Source: Nematostella vectensis
Lineage: Eukaryota > Cnidaria > Anthozoa > Actiniaria > Edwardsiidae
DNA length: 64,000 nucleotides
Assembly: GCF_932526225.1 (NCBI RefSeq)
Contig: NC_064042.1
Coordinates: forward strand, 2,029,001-2,093,000
Direction of reading: 5' to 3'
The position numbers and the translations under genes were made by a program. This document shows, in pieces, positions 1 through 8,739 of this stretch. The stretch's first letter is position 1. The number at the start of each line of letters is the position of its first letter. Below the pieces are notes generated by a model. The model ran no database searches. It was given only the letters and a program-made list of their open reading frames with translations, and was not told the origin of the DNA.

Positions 1-790
1 CCCCACGTAATAAGCAAGTACCAGTCTGGTTTTCGCGCCCTTCATTCAACCGCAACAGCCTTCTTGAGGCCACGGATACTTGGGCGTAAAACGTTGTCAA
101 AGGCAAAATTAAAGCTGTTACCAAAACTGAATTTAGGCTGATTGGAACAAGACAAAAATGCCAAATCTCCATTATTCCAAGCCCGAAATCAATGGTACAC
201 CTATTGACAAGGTAACCTGTACTAAATTGCTAGGAGTACTCATTGATAACAATTTAACCAATGTTGTGATCATGTTGGCAAAATTACTAAAAAAAAATCG
301 CGTCTGGAATTGGGGCTATCAAACGGCAGACTCGTACCCAGTCGCCAAAATGAGAAGAAAATTAGAAGGAATAAGGGAAACATTATTAATGCGCGGGTTA
401 CCTGTGGCGATTAATTAGGCGCGCTCTGCCGTGTGGGTAAAATACTATACTAGGAAACCCACACGGCAGAGCGCGCCTAATTAATCGCCACAGGCAACCC
501 GCGCATTAATTATGTTTCCCCTATTCCTTCTTATTTTCTTCTCATTTTTGCGACTGGGTACGAGTCTGATCAAATGGGTAAGGCGCCTTGTCCAGCAAGA
601 CATATTCCACAATATTTACAATGCACTTGTTCAACCTTTTTTTGATTATTGTAATGTTGTTTGCGGGAACTGTACTGTTACCTTACATAACAAACTACAG
701 AAATTGCAAAACAGCAGTAGTGTATATTGTAGTATTGTATATTGTAGTAGTGTATATTGTCGTGGTGAATATTGTATAAAGCTGATGAAT
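1..790 (+). pseudogene. Decayed LINE (CR1/Jockey-like) reverse transcriptase fragment, unit 0
   Basis: The plus strand encodes broken pieces of a non-LTR retrotransposon RT: KYQSGFRALHST near the start, then KLLGVLIDNNLTN (about 217-260), then after an inserted palindrome ALVQPFFDYCNVVCGN and NKLQKLQN (about 625-705). These match the usual order of motifs in CR1/Jockey-type RT. The part that should carry the catalytic YxDD block is deleted, so it is dead. The 3' end runs into a short TGTATATTGTAGTA microsatellite (715-775). Near-identical copies lie at 16901-17690, and partial copies at 8460-8735, 32050-32420 and 40860-41176. All belong to the segmental duplication and sit in, or correspond to, intron 1 of the PAN-fibrinogen genes. 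Confidence 0.7.
327..568. mobile_element. Palindromic MITE with 9-bp target duplication (Mutator-like), unit 0
   Basis: The 242 bp form a near-perfect inverted repeat with arms of about 110 bp and a short centre near 440-455. It begins CAGACTCGTACCCAGTCGC and ends with the reverse complement. It interrupts the LINE RT fragment. The flanks are ATCAAACGG (318-326) and ATCAAATGG (569-577). Copies lacking the left arm at 8571 and 32160 keep ATCAAACGG next to the right end, so this is a 9-bp target-site duplication with one later substitution. Long TIRs plus 9-bp TSDs are typical of MULE-derived MITEs; the superfamily is inferred. A second full copy is at 17226-17472. Confidence 0.75.
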
Positions 791-1381
791 TTCAACCGTG
801 TTTAAAAAAAATTGGAAGACTAATTAAAAGCATTTGTTTTTGTGTCCAAATGTAGTTGGTGCTAGCACAAGCGATGCGAGACAATAAAGACTTACCAAAA
901 ATATTAGATCACAAATGTACTTATAACTAAATTAGATTAAACCTATTTACAAACTTACTTGAACTTATACACAATAAAATATTGACTGAAACTCCAAACC
1001 AAAACCTAAATCCTAAATTCCTAAACACAACCAAACTCTGTCAACTCTCAATCCAAATCCCCGAATAACTCGTTGTCCAAGCTTAATCCTGATAACAGTG
1101 ATTATTGTCAATCAAATAACCGGAGCCAAATAAAAATTCAACAATTAACAATTAACTAACAATGTACATATCAGAACACATTTGTTAGCCTCCAACCCAA
1201 CATGTACATGTATTGCGTTAGCGGCCATTTTTGACAACGGTGAAAGTCAAACAGTTGTGAGAGTTGTTAGACCGCAGCTATATAAGTCTAAAAAGCCAAT
1301 TTTATTCACATGTATTTCTTATTCACTTGATACCTATGAAACACTGTGTGTTTTAATACATGGATTTTTCAAGTGCAATCT
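791..1381. other. Repeat-unit spacer without a gene (intron 1 of unit 0)
   Basis: AT-rich non-coding sequence shared almost base for base with 17700-18283 and, with small indels, 32420-33058. It lies in what would be intron 1 of the minus-strand PAN-fibrinogen gene. I see no coding signal. The Ngaro element is inserted at its right end. Confidence 0.6.
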
Positions 1382-1550
1382 ACCCCCCTTTGGGCACCTA
1401 GCTTAAAGGGATTAATTGCTCAAGCCAGCATATTGTATTTCAGTTATCTCTAGTCTTGATTGCTAGCACACGTTCACAGCTTCACTCTATAATTCTTTGT
1501 TCTTTTCAACGTTTATATATCAAGCTCATATTGTTTTTTCCACTGTTACG

Positions 1551-2582
1551 ATGCCGCGAGAAAAGAAATGTCCAGGCTGCAAGAAGCCAGTAAATGATCA
1601 TGATTTTGGCGTGCCAGGAAAACATTGTGACGGTCCTGGGGGCGTTCCCGAAATTCGGGGCAATTCTACTACACGGAACGACGAACTGTTGAATTCGCTC
1701 GCCGCCGCTGTTCAAACTCTCACGGCCGAGGTTCAAAGTTTGAAGGCCGATCATGCTAGCAGTCGTCAGTCCCATTACTTGCCGCCCTCCGACTTTGCTT
1801 CGTCGTCGCGATCTTCTAAAGATGTATCGCCGCGCCGTGCGACGACGGTTACTTTGCCCGAGCTTAGAGCCATGGATGACTTGGCCGACGCGGCGGATCG
1901 ACGTGTGGCTCATGTTCTGCCCATTGCATCCAGTGAGTCCGATGAGGAAGCTGATATGGGTGCGCTGGCTTCCTCTCCGTTACGGAAGCCAAATAAAGCT
2001 GGTAAGTTGAAGTCTGGCAAGGAAGACCGTCCAACTTCAGAAGTTGTAGTTAAACAGTTGTGGCCGCAACGTTTTCTTTCCTTGACTCGTGCTAGTCAGG
2101 AGATTACTTACGAACGTCTTACCATGGCAGAATTCGTGGCGGGGTATGCACAGATTCTACAATTACGAGAGATCAGTTCGTTCGAGCGCGCCGAACGACA
2201 CAAACATTTGGTAACGCTGATGTACCACGCACAGCTATACGAATGGGAGGCGGTGCTTGCCTTCCATGGAGCGGTTTTGCTTGAAATCGAACGTGGCTTA
2301 TTGAAGTGGGGTGATTCCTTTTCCCACCTCGAAAGCAGAACCCTCCATGGTCAGCTACTTTCACCGCCGAAAAAGCAGTCTTACAGTTCAGGGCCGACAT
2401 TGTTTTGTAGAGATTATCAACGCGAGAAGTGCATTCATACCAAGGATCATTATGGTTACGTCCGAGGCGAACGTAAATGGGTAAAACATATTTGTGCGGC
2501 TTGTTGGGTACAATCGAGAAAACAGGAATCGCATAGAGAGGATTCATCTGATTGTCCGCTTTCAGGGGAATCAAAAAACTGA
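1551..2582 (+). CDS. Ngaro ORF1, gag-like zinc-finger protein
   Basis: A 343-residue open frame starting at MPREKKC; an in-frame ATG at 1497 would add 18 residues. The N-terminus has a CPGC...HC cysteine/histidine cluster. A serine-rich and acidic middle follows, then a C-terminal cluster with C-x7-C spacing, a DHYGYV segment and HICAAC, reminiscent of the CCCH-type fingers of DIRS/Ngaro first ORFs. The presumed role is nucleocapsid-like RNA binding, from family knowledge only. It overlaps the next frame by 31 bp. The first part lies inside repeat A1, so A2 carries a truncated copy of the same coding start (5869-6038). Confidence 0.7.
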   Translation: MPREKKCPGCKKPVNDHDFGVPGKHCDGPGGVPEIRGNSTTRNDELLNSLAAAVQTLTAEVQSLKADHASSRQSHYLPPSDFASSSRSSKDVSPRRATTVTLPELRAMDDLADAADRRVAHVLPIASSESDEEADMGALASSPLRKPNKAGKLKSGKEDRPTSEVVVKQLWPQRFLSLTRASQEITYERLTMAEFVAGYAQILQLREISSFERAERHKHLVTLMYHAQLYEWEAVLAFHGAVLLEIERGLLKWGDSFSHLESRTLHGQLLSPPKKQSYSSGPTLFCRDYQREKCIHTKDHYGYVRGERKWVKHICAACWVQSRKQESHREDSSDCPLSGESKN

Positions 2583-4507
2583 TAAACTTAGCCCTTGGTC
2601 AAGACATTGGGGGCGTTCCTTCCGTTACTGTTGCTTCATTTCTGGATATGTCGTTTTGTGCTTTGAATGCTGATGCTTGCTCCCAGCCGCTAAAGGCTGC
2701 AGTTCCTGACTGTCGTGGCTTTTCCACGGGCGCTGATTATATTCATGATGTGTGTTTTCCTCAGCCGGTGGAGGCTGGTGTTCTAGACTGTCGTGGTTTT
2801 TCCACGGCCTTTCCTCGTGACTCTCAGCAGGCGAATGATTTTTATTTGTACGCACATGAGTTAGTTTTTCGTTCTGGTCGCCCGAACTTTGTGGTTTCTC
2901 GCCTGCCCGTTCCAAGTTCCCTAAAGATCGATACTTGGAGGACTTTGTTGTATGATTATGACGACCAAATGATTTGTGATTTCCTGGAGTTTGGTTGGCC
3001 GGTGGGTTTCACTGGCGATACTGTTCCTATTTTTGATGCTCGCACTCACCGGGGTGCGCTCAATTTTGCGACTCAAGTTTCAGAGCATTTACAACGTGAA
3101 GTCTCGCTTGGTCGTGTCGCTGGGCCGTTTACGGATCCTCCCTTCGGGGGTGGATTTGTTACTTCACCGTTGAACACGGTTCCCAAGCGAGATTCTGAAG
3201 AACGTAGGGTAATTGTGGACTTGAGCTGGCCTAAGGGCGGTTCAGTAAATGATGGTATTCCGTGTGATAGTTTTCTGGGAGATCCGTTCGTGACTTGTTA
3301 TCCCACTATAGATGACATTGTGGAAGCGATCGTGCAGTTTGGCCCGGGTTGTTTTCTCTATAAGAGGGATCTGCGGCAGGCGTATAGGCAGTTTCCTGTG
3401 GATCCCGGCGATTACCGTTTACTTGGGTATATTTGGAATGGACATTATTACTTTGACACTGTTTTAACTATGGGGTTACGCTCTGCTGCTCAGGCATGTC
3501 AGCGCGCCACCTCAGCGGTAGCTTGGATTCATCGACAGCAAGGAAAAGTTTTATTTAATTATTTGGATGATTTCATTGGGATTTCTGAGGCTAGCTCTGC
3601 GACTTCCGATTTTGAGCAGTTGGGGACTCTTCTCTCCTCTCTGGGACTGATCGAATCTGTTTCCAAAGCTTGTCCGCCTTCATCGCTCATGCTGTGTTTG
3701 GGAGTGATGGTAGACACGAATTCATTTACGTTGTCAGTTAGTCCTGAGCGGCTAGCGGAGTTAGAGCTTCTCTTACATGATTGGAGGAACCGCAAAACTG
3801 CTCGCAAACGGGAGTTACAATCCCTAGTTGGCAAACTTGTGTTTGTTTCAAAGTGTGTTCGTCAGAGTCGGGTGTTCATCTCGCGCTTATTAAGTCTGCT
3901 ACGAACAGTTCAATACAATCATCTTCACGTTAATTTAACCGCGGAATTTCGCAAGGATATTATTTGGTGGTGTCATTTCCTGCGGGAATACAACGGAGTA
4001 TCTATGATTAAAACTACCTCTTGGAGTTCTCCGGGGGAAGTTTTTTCTACAGACGCTTGCCTGGTTGGTTGTGGAGGCGTTTGTGACAATGAATATTTCC
4101 ACGCTTCATTTCCGGATGTGATTGTTGCTCAGTCCCTCGATATAAATTGTTTGGAACTTCTCACTATTGTGGTGGCGCTTAAGTTGTGGGGTCAACGGTG
4201 GACGGGACTCCGTTTAACCGTGCGCTGTGACAATCAGGTTGCTGTCACGGTATTGAATTCTGGTAGAACTCGCCATCCCTTCCTGAATTCCTGTCTTCGC
4301 GAGATTTGTTATTTGTCAGCGAGTTATGATTTTGAGATCAGAGCGGTTCACCTACCGTCTGTGTTGAATTGTGATTCAGATTTGCTTTCAAGATGGGGCT
4401 CCGTTGCCTCCACTGTTAAGGAACGATTCCTGGAGAGCGCTCGTTGCGCCAATCGTAGGGGTGTTACAATCTCATCGGACTATTTCACATTTACGACTCC
4501 TTGGTAA
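2552..4507 (+). CDS. Ngaro ORF2, reverse transcriptase-RNase H
   Basis: A 651-residue open frame. RT motifs run in order: VPKRDSEERRVIVDLSWP, motif A YKRDLRQAYRQF, and the catalytic YLDDF at residues 337-341. The RNase H domain follows, with FSTDACLVGCGG, INCLELL and VRCDNQ carrying the acidic residues, and a C-terminal HLPSVLNCDSDLLSRW block. This layout is standard for DIRS/Ngaro Pol. The N-terminal 90 residues contain an internal duplication of DCRGFST. No stop or frameshift is visible. The chosen start is the first ATG in frame; translation may instead be coupled to ORF1 through the 31-bp overlap. Confidence 0.85.
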   Translation: MSAFRGIKKLINLALGQDIGGVPSVTVASFLDMSFCALNADACSQPLKAAVPDCRGFSTGADYIHDVCFPQPVEAGVLDCRGFSTAFPRDSQQANDFYLYAHELVFRSGRPNFVVSRLPVPSSLKIDTWRTLLYDYDDQMICDFLEFGWPVGFTGDTVPIFDARTHRGALNFATQVSEHLQREVSLGRVAGPFTDPPFGGGFVTSPLNTVPKRDSEERRVIVDLSWPKGGSVNDGIPCDSFLGDPFVTCYPTIDDIVEAIVQFGPGCFLYKRDLRQAYRQFPVDPGDYRLLGYIWNGHYYFDTVLTMGLRSAAQACQRATSAVAWIHRQQGKVLFNYLDDFIGISEASSATSDFEQLGTLLSSLGLIESVSKACPPSSLMLCLGVMVDTNSFTLSVSPERLAELELLLHDWRNRKTARKRELQSLVGKLVFVSKCVRQSRVFISRLLSLLRTVQYNHLHVNLTAEFRKDIIWWCHFLREYNGVSMIKTTSWSSPGEVFSTDACLVGCGGVCDNEYFHASFPDVIVAQSLDINCLELLTIVVALKLWGQRWTGLRLTVRCDNQVAVTVLNSGRTRHPFLNSCLREICYLSASYDFEIRAVHLPSVLNCDSDLLSRWGSVASTVKERFLESARCANRRGVTISSDYFTFTTPW

Positions 4508-4561
4508 TTCGCCTTCCAATCGTAACTTATTCGCTCGCTCTTTCTTGCAGATTCCTCGGCT

Positions 4562-5590
4562 TTGGCCTCTCTGCAAAAGGATCTACGACAGACATTACAA
4601 GCTGCTTATAGCACAGGGACATATAGTAATTTCAAGACTCAATTTAAGGCCTTTTTTCTATTTTGCTTATATTTTGACTTGACTCCATTACCAGCAGACA
4701 TAGATACGGTCTGTCTTTATGTACAGTTTTTAAGTCGTTCGATTGCACCACCTTCGATTCGTAATTATTTAAGTGGGGTCAAGTTATTACATCTTTTGCC
4801 GGTTATGACTATGCATTTACTAAGGATTTTAGTTTATCCCTAGCCCTGCGGGGAGTTTCCCGTAGGATACCACATGTACCTCAGAGGGCTCCACCGGTAA
4901 CTCCTAGCCTTTTATTGCTAGTTTCGCGAACAGTAGATTTTCAACATGATGCTAACTCTTCTACATTGTATTGCGCATTTCTCTTTGCATTTTGTCTTAT
5001 GGCGCGTATAGCTAATATCGTACCGCGTTCTATTAAGGCATTTAATCCTACCCGCGATCTCACACGGGGTGATGTTTTGTGTAACGAACACGGGCTTATC
5101 GTCACGTTTAAGCATACAAAAACTATTCAGTTCGGTCAGCGTCGATTACACATTCCTCTGTTACGTATGCCAGGCTCGTTATTATGTCCGGTCGCTGCCT
5201 ATAACAACATGATTCGCCTGGTACCCGCTTCTGCACGCAAACCGCTGTTTTTATTGCTTGGTCATTCAGGCCCGTTTGCTTTGACGAAGTCCCGTTTTGT
5301 TACCGAATTTCGTCTGGCGCTTTGCTCAGTGGAGGTTGCTCATGCTGACTCATATCGGGGTCACTCATTTCGACGCGGCTGTGCCTCTTGGGCGTTTAAC
5401 CACGGAGTACCAGGGGAATTGATACAGTTGTATGGTGATTGGGCTAGTGACTCTTACAAATTGTATTTAGAATTTAGTAATCAATCAAATTGGCGCTTGC
5501 TTCCCAGCTACGTGCTTCCATTCAGGCCAGTAGTTAGGCCTTCTGCACTGTTTTGTTGTTTGGCCGGTGGTTTGGTGGCAGAGAGGTTTA
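4562..5590 (+). pseudogene. Ngaro tyrosine recombinase, broken by a frameshift
   Basis: Two plus-strand frames together cover a tyrosine-recombinase-like protein. The first (4562-4843) holds the N-terminal SAM-like part (YSNFKTQFKAFFLF...). The second (open past 4915) carries the catalytic part: Arg in MARIANIVP (codon 5005-5007), the HxxR box in GHSFRRG (His codon 5362-5364), and the probable nucleophile Tyr in YKLYLEF (codon 5464-5466). The frames switch near a T-run at 4794-4797, consistent with a 1-bp slip. As read, this copy cannot make a full-length recombinase. The enzyme would integrate the circular cDNA without target duplication. Confidence 0.75.
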
Positions 5591-6223
5591 TTATTATTAT
5601 TTTAGTTTTTCATTTATCAGTTTGTAGTGATTTTATAATAAACTTCTCTTATGCCAAACACAAAACAGTGTCAGTGGTTTATGTTGGGTTGAGGAATTTA
5701 CCCCCCTTTGGGCACCTAGCTTAAAGGGATTAATTGCTCAAGCCAGCATATTGTATTTCAGTTATCTCTAGTCTTGATTGCTAGCACACGTTCACAGCTT
5801 CACTCTATAATTCTTTGTTCTTTTCAACGTTTATATATCAAGCTCATATTGTTTTTTCCACTGTTACGATGCCGCGAGAAAAGAAATGTCCAGGCTGCAA
5901 GAAGCCAGTAAATGATCATGATTTTGGCGTGCCAGGAAAACATTGTGACGGTCCTGGGGGCGTTCCCGAAATTCGGGGCAATTCTACTACACGGAACGAC
6001 GAACTGTTGAATTCGCTCGCCGCCGCTGTTCAAACTCTAACGTTTATATATCAAGCTCATATTTTTCCCGCCCTCCCACCCTGGGCTTTGTGTGAAGGGT
6101 GGCAGAGAGGTTTATTATTATTATTTTAGTTTTTCATTTATCAGTTTGTAGTGATTTTATAATAAACTTCTCTTATGCCAAACACAAAACAGTGTCAGTG
6201 GTTTATGTTGGGTTGAGGAATTT
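5574..6223 (+). repeat. Ngaro terminal repeats B1-A2-B2
   Basis: B1 (5574-5699) and B2 (6098-6223) are both 126 bp, start GGTGGCAGAGAGG and end GAGGAATTT. A2 (5700-6038) repeats A1 from 1382. Between A2 and B2 lies a 59-bp spacer (6039-6097) that itself begins with a second copy of an A-internal segment (AACGTTTATATATCAAGC), so the 3' end carries an extra partial A repeat. AATAAA-type sites within B (ATAATAAAC) could act as poly(A) signals. Confidence 0.8.
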
Positions 6224-6760
6224 TGTTGAAATTAGGTGTATAGAGAAGTCGAGTCTCTAATGGTCGCCGGTCGCGGGTGCGGGTTTCCAAGGTGCGGGCT
6301 TGAAAAAGCTACGGGTTTGCCCTGCTAAACTATTGAGAATAATAATGAGACTCGCTCCACCGCTTGGTTTCCAAAATAAAGGTCTTCATAATCTTTAGAT
6401 ATCATGCGGTGATTTGTCTTTTACACAGGGTATACTATACGATGACAACGATCTTTTCTCTTAGATTATCTGGATGTGAAATATATTTCTCTTAGATTGT
6501 CCTGGATATGAAATGACCGAATATTAATTTTTTAGCGCTAGTATCATTTATTTTGACTGTATGTGCATTATAAGGGCACAAAAAAAAACGAGAAGTAATT
6601 GAATAATTATTTTAGGATATTGTTTGTCATTAGGCCAGCTAATGGCTGACAAGAAATTGATGTAGCTTTATGCGATTGATTAGTTTAGGGTAAGGACCCA
6701 GTAAGTTGCGGTTTAATGAATCTTTGTCGAATGGAAACTCATCATGTCTAGAACACCTAC
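6224..6760. other. Intron 1 remainder of unit 0 PAN-fibrinogen gene
   Basis: Non-coding sequence matching 18287-18829 of unit A. It includes a short GGTCGCGGGTGCGGG-rich stretch near 6265 that varies in copy number between units. It ends at the exon 1 splice donor at 6760/6761 (minus strand). No gene is seen in it. Confidence 0.55.
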
Positions 6761-7070
6761 CCTCACGAATGTTGGCGTAGATGGCGGTCCTGTCTTTCTT
6801 CTCTCGTTCCGGGTACATGACCTTGGTCGCGTTGTTTAAGTCACACTTCTTATTTACCTTCCAGTAGTTGACGCTGAGACACTTCTCATCTTCATCACAC
6901 TTGAGGTTGCATTCGCCGAGGTCCGCTACGTCAGTGGTCTTGTACGCTGAGCCTACTAAAGCCGTGTTGGGATCTGAGTACTGGACGAGCTCTGCGTTAG
7001 TGGTAGAACGGTGGAGGAAGACTCCCCAAAGAAGAACTGTGGCGGCGGACAGTTTAGCGAGATACGCCAT
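6761..7070 (-). CDS. Unit 0 PAN/Apple-fibrinogen gene, exon 1 only (rest lies left of the window)
   Basis: This is the first coding exon of a secreted lectin-like protein: signal peptide (about residues 1-26, hydrophobic SAATVLLWGVF) and a PAN/Apple-type domain with cysteines at 54, 58, 64 and 76. The exon ends in phase 1 at a GTAGGT donor; units A and B have the same 310-nt exon. Reading through the donor gives only a shadow C-terminus. By comparison with unit A, exon 2 would lie about 0.7 kb beyond position 1, and intron 1 is enlarged by the Ngaro insertion. The exon is open here, whereas unit A has a stop. An AAATATATA stretch 55-60 bp upstream of the ATG could be a TATA-like element. Confidence 0.75.
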
Positions 7071-7440
7071 CTTGACGTCTCGGCAAATGGTGGAAAATTA
7101 ACGCGATTACCTCCTAATATCAGTAGTAATATATATTTTTAAATTTGCCGTTAATAATTCACGAGATTTTTTTAGCAGCAGGAGCAAGGAATTTTAATGA
7201 TTCCATGTTTTTATTCAAAATGGACTAACCTTTGGAATACTTTGCGAACTTTTGAATGATACGTTGCGAAAAAGCCTAAGATGTTAATACGCATTAACTT
7301 ACACAGCTAATTGCATTATTATAATAGTTAATAACAGATTTATGGTTTAGGATGTCGCTAAAGAAATAATGCATAATGATATGAATATGCTTATTAATTA
7401 GATCCATCCCCATAGCTTTTGTTTTCATTCATAATGAAAT
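7071..7440. other. 5' flank of unit 0 exon 1
   Basis: AT-rich upstream region of the minus-strand gene, shared with 19140-19509 and with 34614-34972. It holds the presumed promoter. The retrozyme begins at its outer edge. No gene is seen. Confidence 0.5.
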
Positions 7441-7441
7441 G

Positions 7442-7479
7442 CTGACGAGTCCTAATAAGGACGAAACAGCTGTCCATGG
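7442..7479 (+). ncRNA. Hammerhead ribozyme 1, unit 0 (stem I truncated)
   Basis: Core CTGACGA (7442-7448), stem II GTCC/GGAC closing a TAATAA loop (7449-7462), GAA (7463-7465), stem III ACA/TGT with a GC loop (7466-7473), cleavage after C7474. The 5' strand of stem I comes from the insertion flank, so only ATG/CAT can pair. It is therefore probably weak alone but could cleave in a dimeric fold with the second copy. Confidence 0.8.
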
Positions 7480-7781
7480 TTGCCGAACTGCACGGGTAAT
7501 AGACTGTGCTAGCGTCCCGTCTTGGCACGACTGGTGCCAATGTGTGTATGCTAGTGTGCTTTTAAAGTCCACATTTATGTATACATACTAGCAAGGATAG
7601 TTTGGCTATCCGACGGAGTTTTAGACTAGCAAAGGTCGCATGCGTGATCCGCACAATTGGCATCACGCTAGCCCGGTCGTAGCTCTAGATCCCACATGGA
7701 TCTAAGCTGTGGTTTAAAGCACTTCGTTCGAGTCGAAGTCGCCCTGCAGTCTTTTGCCGATGAAGTTTAACTGAGGCAAAC

Positions 7782-7838
7782 CGGCTATGCCATGCTGACG
7801 AGTCCTAATAAGGACGAAACAGCTGTCCATGGTTGCCG
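7782..7838 (+). ncRNA. Hammerhead ribozyme 2, unit 0 (complete)
   Basis: A complete type-I hammerhead. Stem I is CCATG/CATGG (7790-7794, 7828-7832), then an internal loop TATG/TT, then CGGC/GCCG (7782-7785, 7835-7838). Core CTGACGA is at 7795-7801. Stem II is GTCC/GGAC with loop TAATAA (7802-7815). GAA is 7816-7818. Stem III ACA/TGT has a 2-nt loop (7819-7826). Cleavage is predicted after C7827. The internal loop of stem I facing a 6-nt loop II suits the tertiary contact known from natural hammerheads. Confidence 0.9.
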
Positions 7839-7978
7839 AACTGCACGGGTAATAGACTGTGCTAGCGTCCCGTCTTGGCCCGACTGGTGCCAATGTGTGT
7901 ATGCTAGTGTGCTTTTAAAGTCCACACCTATAATAGAACCATCTAACAATCTCGCCAATCTCTTAACCCTATGGCCAC

Positions 7979-8125
7979 CAGGCCCGTACCCAGGATTTTT
8001 CTTGGGGGCGGAATTCGAAAAAGTGGACCTAATTTTTCCGGGGGTGCGGTGGGGGGGGGGGAGGGGGGGGGAGAGTGAGTTCTCTGACCACCCCCGAAAA
8101 AAACAAAAATGGATTTCTTTATGCA
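7979..8125. mobile_element. Truncated MITE with CAGGCCCGTACCCAGG end, unit 0
   Basis: Left half of the element that is complete at 20048-20375 in unit A. It matches that copy up to about 8125 and is then joined to sequence homologous to 16590 onward. It contains a long G-rich tract at 8049-8075. The junction is a duplication or deletion breakpoint. Confidence 0.6.
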
Positions 8126-8735
8126 AGGGAATTTGTGAATTGGTAATTTTTTTTGCTTTTTTAGATGTCAGAATTTTGTCTTGGATCCGCCCCTGAATTC
8201 CAGCCTTAATCGACGGCCATCTTGGTTAGGGCGTTATCATACATTCAATTTACCTTCTTTTTTCGGTGAGCCATTCTTTATATGACAAGGTTTGCCTGTC
8301 AAGAAAATATAAATCTTTTGAAATGTACTATATACAGCAATCTAAAGCAGACGCGTACACCTTGGTGTCCTAAAAAGTGGGTCATTTTTTATTAAGGAAT
8401 CTTCAAATACTATGCTTTTTTCATATGGTGCCTATTGTAAAATACAATACCACGAAAGCCACACGGCAGAGCGCGCCTAATTAATCGCCACAGGCAACCC
8501 GCTCATTAATTATGTTTCCCCTATTCCTTCTTATTTTCTTCTCATTTTGGCGACTGGGTAAGAGTCTGATCAAACGGGCAAGGCGCCTTGTCCCGCAAGC
8601 CATATTCCACAATATTTACAATGCACTTGTTCAACCTTTTTTTGATTATTGTAATGTTGTTTGTGGGAACTGTACTGTTACCTTACATAACAAACTACAG
8701 AAATTGCAAAACAGCAGTAGTGTATATTGTAGTAT
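8126..8735. repeat. Displaced partial copy of the hAT-end/LINE segment
   Basis: 8135-8460 repeats 16590-16890 and 31730-32030, including a GATCCGCCCCTG end typical of hAT-type MITEs. 8460-8735 repeats the right arm of the palindromic MITE and the ALVQPFFDYCNVV part of the LINE RT. The left palindrome arm and upstream LINE are deleted, as in unit B at 32030. It is cut off at a poly-C tract (8744 onward). Confidence 0.6.
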
Positions 8736-8739
8736 AGAT

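Larger units (their letters stand above)
1382..6223 (+). mobile_element. Ngaro-type tyrosine-recombinase retrotransposon with split direct repeats
   Basis: The 4,842-bp element has the A1-genes-B1-A2-B2 layout of Ngaro elements: A1 (from 1382) equals A2 (5700-6038), and B1 (5574-5699) equals B2 (6098-6223). It carries three plus-strand reading frames: gag-like, RT-RNase H, and tyrosine recombinase. There is no methyltransferase domain, which favours Ngaro over DIRS1 or PAT. Boundaries are exact because unit A (about 18279-18290) retains the empty site: the sequence up to T1381 joins directly to T6224 onward. No target duplication is made, as expected for recombinase-mediated integration of a circle. 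The internal B1/A2 junction (5699/5700) equals the junction expected of the circular intermediate. The copy looks young, but its recombinase gene is frameshifted. Confidence 0.9.
7441..7926 (+). mobile_element. Retrozyme-like element: two hammerhead ribozymes spaced exactly 353 nt, unit 0
   Basis: One 353-nt monomer followed by about 131 nt of a second, starting at a ribozyme core and ending where the two copies stop matching (about 7926). The predicted cleavage sites after C7474 and C7827 would release a 353-nt RNA (7475-7827). The monomer has no open frame but many short self-complementary stretches (ACGGG/CCCGT; TGGCAC/GTGCCA; GATAG/CTATC; GATCC/GGATC). Tandem type-I hammerheads with a very short stem III, bounding a small non-coding unit, are the hallmark of metazoan retrozymes, which are non-autonomous and make circular RNAs. 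The sister unit B lacks it. A host RtcB-type ligase and retrotransposition by another element are inferred from that literature, not seen. Confidence 0.85.

Noticed and set aside
1506-1913. Minus-strand frame within the Ngaro element
   Set aside because: Shadow of the gag-like plus-strand frame, in part duplicated in repeat A2 for the same reason.
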